From: Sva-07 sp035529175
Lineage (GTDB): Bacteria > Actinomycetota > Acidimicrobiia > Acidimicrobiales > Ilumatobacteraceae
DNA: 7,072 nt
Reading direction: 5' to 3'
Assembly: GCA_035529175.1 (NCBI GenBank)
Contig: DATKXG010000030.1
Location: 1-7,072, forward strand
The notes below the pieces were generated by a model that made no database searches, was not told the DNA's origin, and worked only from the letters and a program-made list of their open reading frames with translations. The position numbers and the translations under genes were made by a program. Positions 6,340 through 7,072 of the stretch are shown in pieces. Within the stretch, counting starts at the first letter, position 1, and every line of letters starts with the position of its first letter.

Positions 6340-6626
6340 GCGACGTCGACACCGACACCGCCCCCGAGTCGTCCGACGAACTGGCGCCCACGGCCGTTGC
6401 CGTGTTGACGCACATCGTCAAGTCACTCGTCGACGACCCCGAAGCTGTCACCGTCGAGGTCGACGACTCCGGTCGTCGGCTGACGCTGAACGTGCGCGTC
6501 GGCGAAGGCGAACTGGGACGCGTCATCGGACGCCGTGGCCGCACTGCCGCGAGCATCCGCACCGTTGCCCGCGCTGCAGCGAGCAAGGACGATGTCGACG
6601 TCGACATCGAGTTCCTCGACGACTGA
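6336..6626 (+). CDS. khpA: KH-domain RNA-binding protein KhpA (YlqC family)
   Basis: KhpA is a small cytosolic KH-domain protein that binds RNA, in other bacteria together with KhpB (Jag/EloR), and its gene typically lies between rpsP and rimM as here. From the GTG at 6336 the product has 96 residues. VLTHIVKSLVDDPEAVTVE (23-41) matches the start of the family; the GXXG RNA-binding loop is GRRG (65-68) in GRVIGRRGRTAASIRTVARA, and the protein ends VDIEFLDD. The GTG overlaps the rpsP stop codon (GTGA), with a weak AAGG at 6325-6328, suggesting translational coupling. An in-frame ATG at 6240 would run deep into rpsP and add residues unlike the family. The first 16-18 residues are an acidic Asp/Glu/Ser/Thr extension beyond the usual 75-80-residue core. 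Confidence 0.93.
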   Translation: MSDVDTDTAPESSDELAPTAVAVLTHIVKSLVDDPEAVTVEVDDSGRRLTLNVRVGEGELGRVIGRRGRTAASIRTVARAAASKDDVDVDIEFLDD

Positions 6627-6635
6627 GCGGCACCG

Positions 6636-7072
6636 TTGACCGACGACGGCTTGCTGGAGGTCGGTCACATCCGTCGTGCGCACGGTCTGCGCGGCGAGGT
6701 GTTCGTGCAGCTGTTGTCCGATTCCGACGCACGGGTTGCTCCCGGTAGCGAGTTGTTCGCGAACGGCGAGCGGCTCGTGGTCGAGTCGTCACGGGTTGCC
6801 TCCAACGGCCGCCGCGTCGTGAAGTTCGCGCAGATCTCCGACCGTACGGCGGCCGAGCGGTACGCGAACCGAGCCCTTCGCGGTCGCCCGATCGAGGATC
6901 CCGACGCTCTCTGGGCGCACGAGATGATCGGGTGCCGCGTCGTCGACGCCGACGGCACCGACCGGGGCGTGTGCGCCGCGGTGCTCGCCAACCCGGCTGC
7001 CGACCTCCTCGAACTCGACAACGGCGCGCTCGTCCCGTCGAACTTCGTCGTGTCGATCGACGGCGGCACGAT
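6636..7072 (+). CDS. rimM: 16S rRNA processing / ribosome maturation factor RimM (3' end outside window)
   Basis: RimM is a ribosome assembly factor that binds S19 and helps mature the head of the 30S subunit. The visible 145 residues contain LLEVGHIRRAHGLRGEVFVQ (6-25), the hallmark RimM N-terminal barrel with HGLRGEV at 16-22, then DRTAAERYANRALRGRPI, and from about residue 91 a PRC-barrel domain (LWAHEMIGCRVVDADG, then DLLELDNGALVPSNFV). Family members have about 165-175 residues, so some 20-30 are cut off at the window edge. The frame continues directly from the khpA stop at 6624-6626, so the start must lie after it. TTG at 6636 is preferred because the conserved LEVG segment needs residues before it; TTG at 6651 is an alternative. 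There is no strong ribosome binding site. trmD and rplS would be expected next. Confidence 0.93.
   Translation, partial: MTDDGLLEVGHIRRAHGLRGEVFVQLLSDSDARVAPGSELFANGERLVVESSRVASNGRRVVKFAQISDRTAAERYANRALRGRPIEDPDALWAHEMIGCRVVDADGTDRGVCAAVLANPAADLLELDNGALVPSNFVVSIDGGT

Overview
The window is a GC-rich, almost fully coding stretch of chromosome with every gene on the + strand. It carries the conserved bacterial cluster smc - ftsY - (acyl-CoA dehydrogenase) - ffh - rpsP - khpA - rimM. The strong G/C third-position bias, the gene order, the actinobacterial-looking FtsY and Ffh sequences and the TANNNT promoter hexamers placed directly before start codons point to a high-GC actinomycetote. My best guess is the class Acidimicrobiia (Ilumatobacter-like), inferred from protein flavour rather than from a database search.

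Layout. 1-1943: C-terminal half of the chromosome condensin SMC, cut by the window edge inside the hinge. 1983-3119: FtsY, the signal recognition particle (SRP) receptor, with its own N-terminal membrane anchor. 3120-3245: intergenic region holding a 19-bp perfect inverted repeat inside a longer hairpin, then a promoter-like element. 3246-4484: an acyl-CoA dehydrogenase of the LCAD/IVD catalytic type, a metabolic gene lodged between the two SRP GTPases. 4508-5971: Ffh (SRP54), with an unusual Lys/Gly then Pro/Gly/Leu/Met tail. 6067-6339: ribosomal protein S16. 6336-6626: the KH-domain RNA-binding protein KhpA, overlapping rpsP by 4 nt. 6636-7072: ribosome maturation factor RimM with a TTG start, cut by the right edge after 145 residues.

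How they work together. FtsY and Ffh form the GTP-dependent targeting pair that brings ribosomes translating membrane proteins to the membrane. S16, KhpA and RimM belong to 30S assembly and RNA metabolism; RimM binds the 30S head, and its gene is usually followed by trmD and rplS. SMC is the chromosome-organising ATPase, commonly found next to ftsY. The acyl-CoA dehydrogenase has no known link to these functions. ftsY, the dehydrogenase gene and ffh each have a -10-like hexamer 6-10 nt before the start codon and no Shine-Dalgarno sequence, which suggests separate leaderless transcripts. rpsP has a promoter-like hexamer, a short 5' UTR and a ribosome binding site, and probably drives rpsP-khpA-rimM as one operon.

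I see no mobile elements, CRISPR arrays, tRNA or rRNA genes, and no convincing new multi-gene system. The points most worth a second look are the hairpin at 3128-3196, the placement and active site of the dehydrogenase, the leaderless promoter pattern and the Ffh tail.
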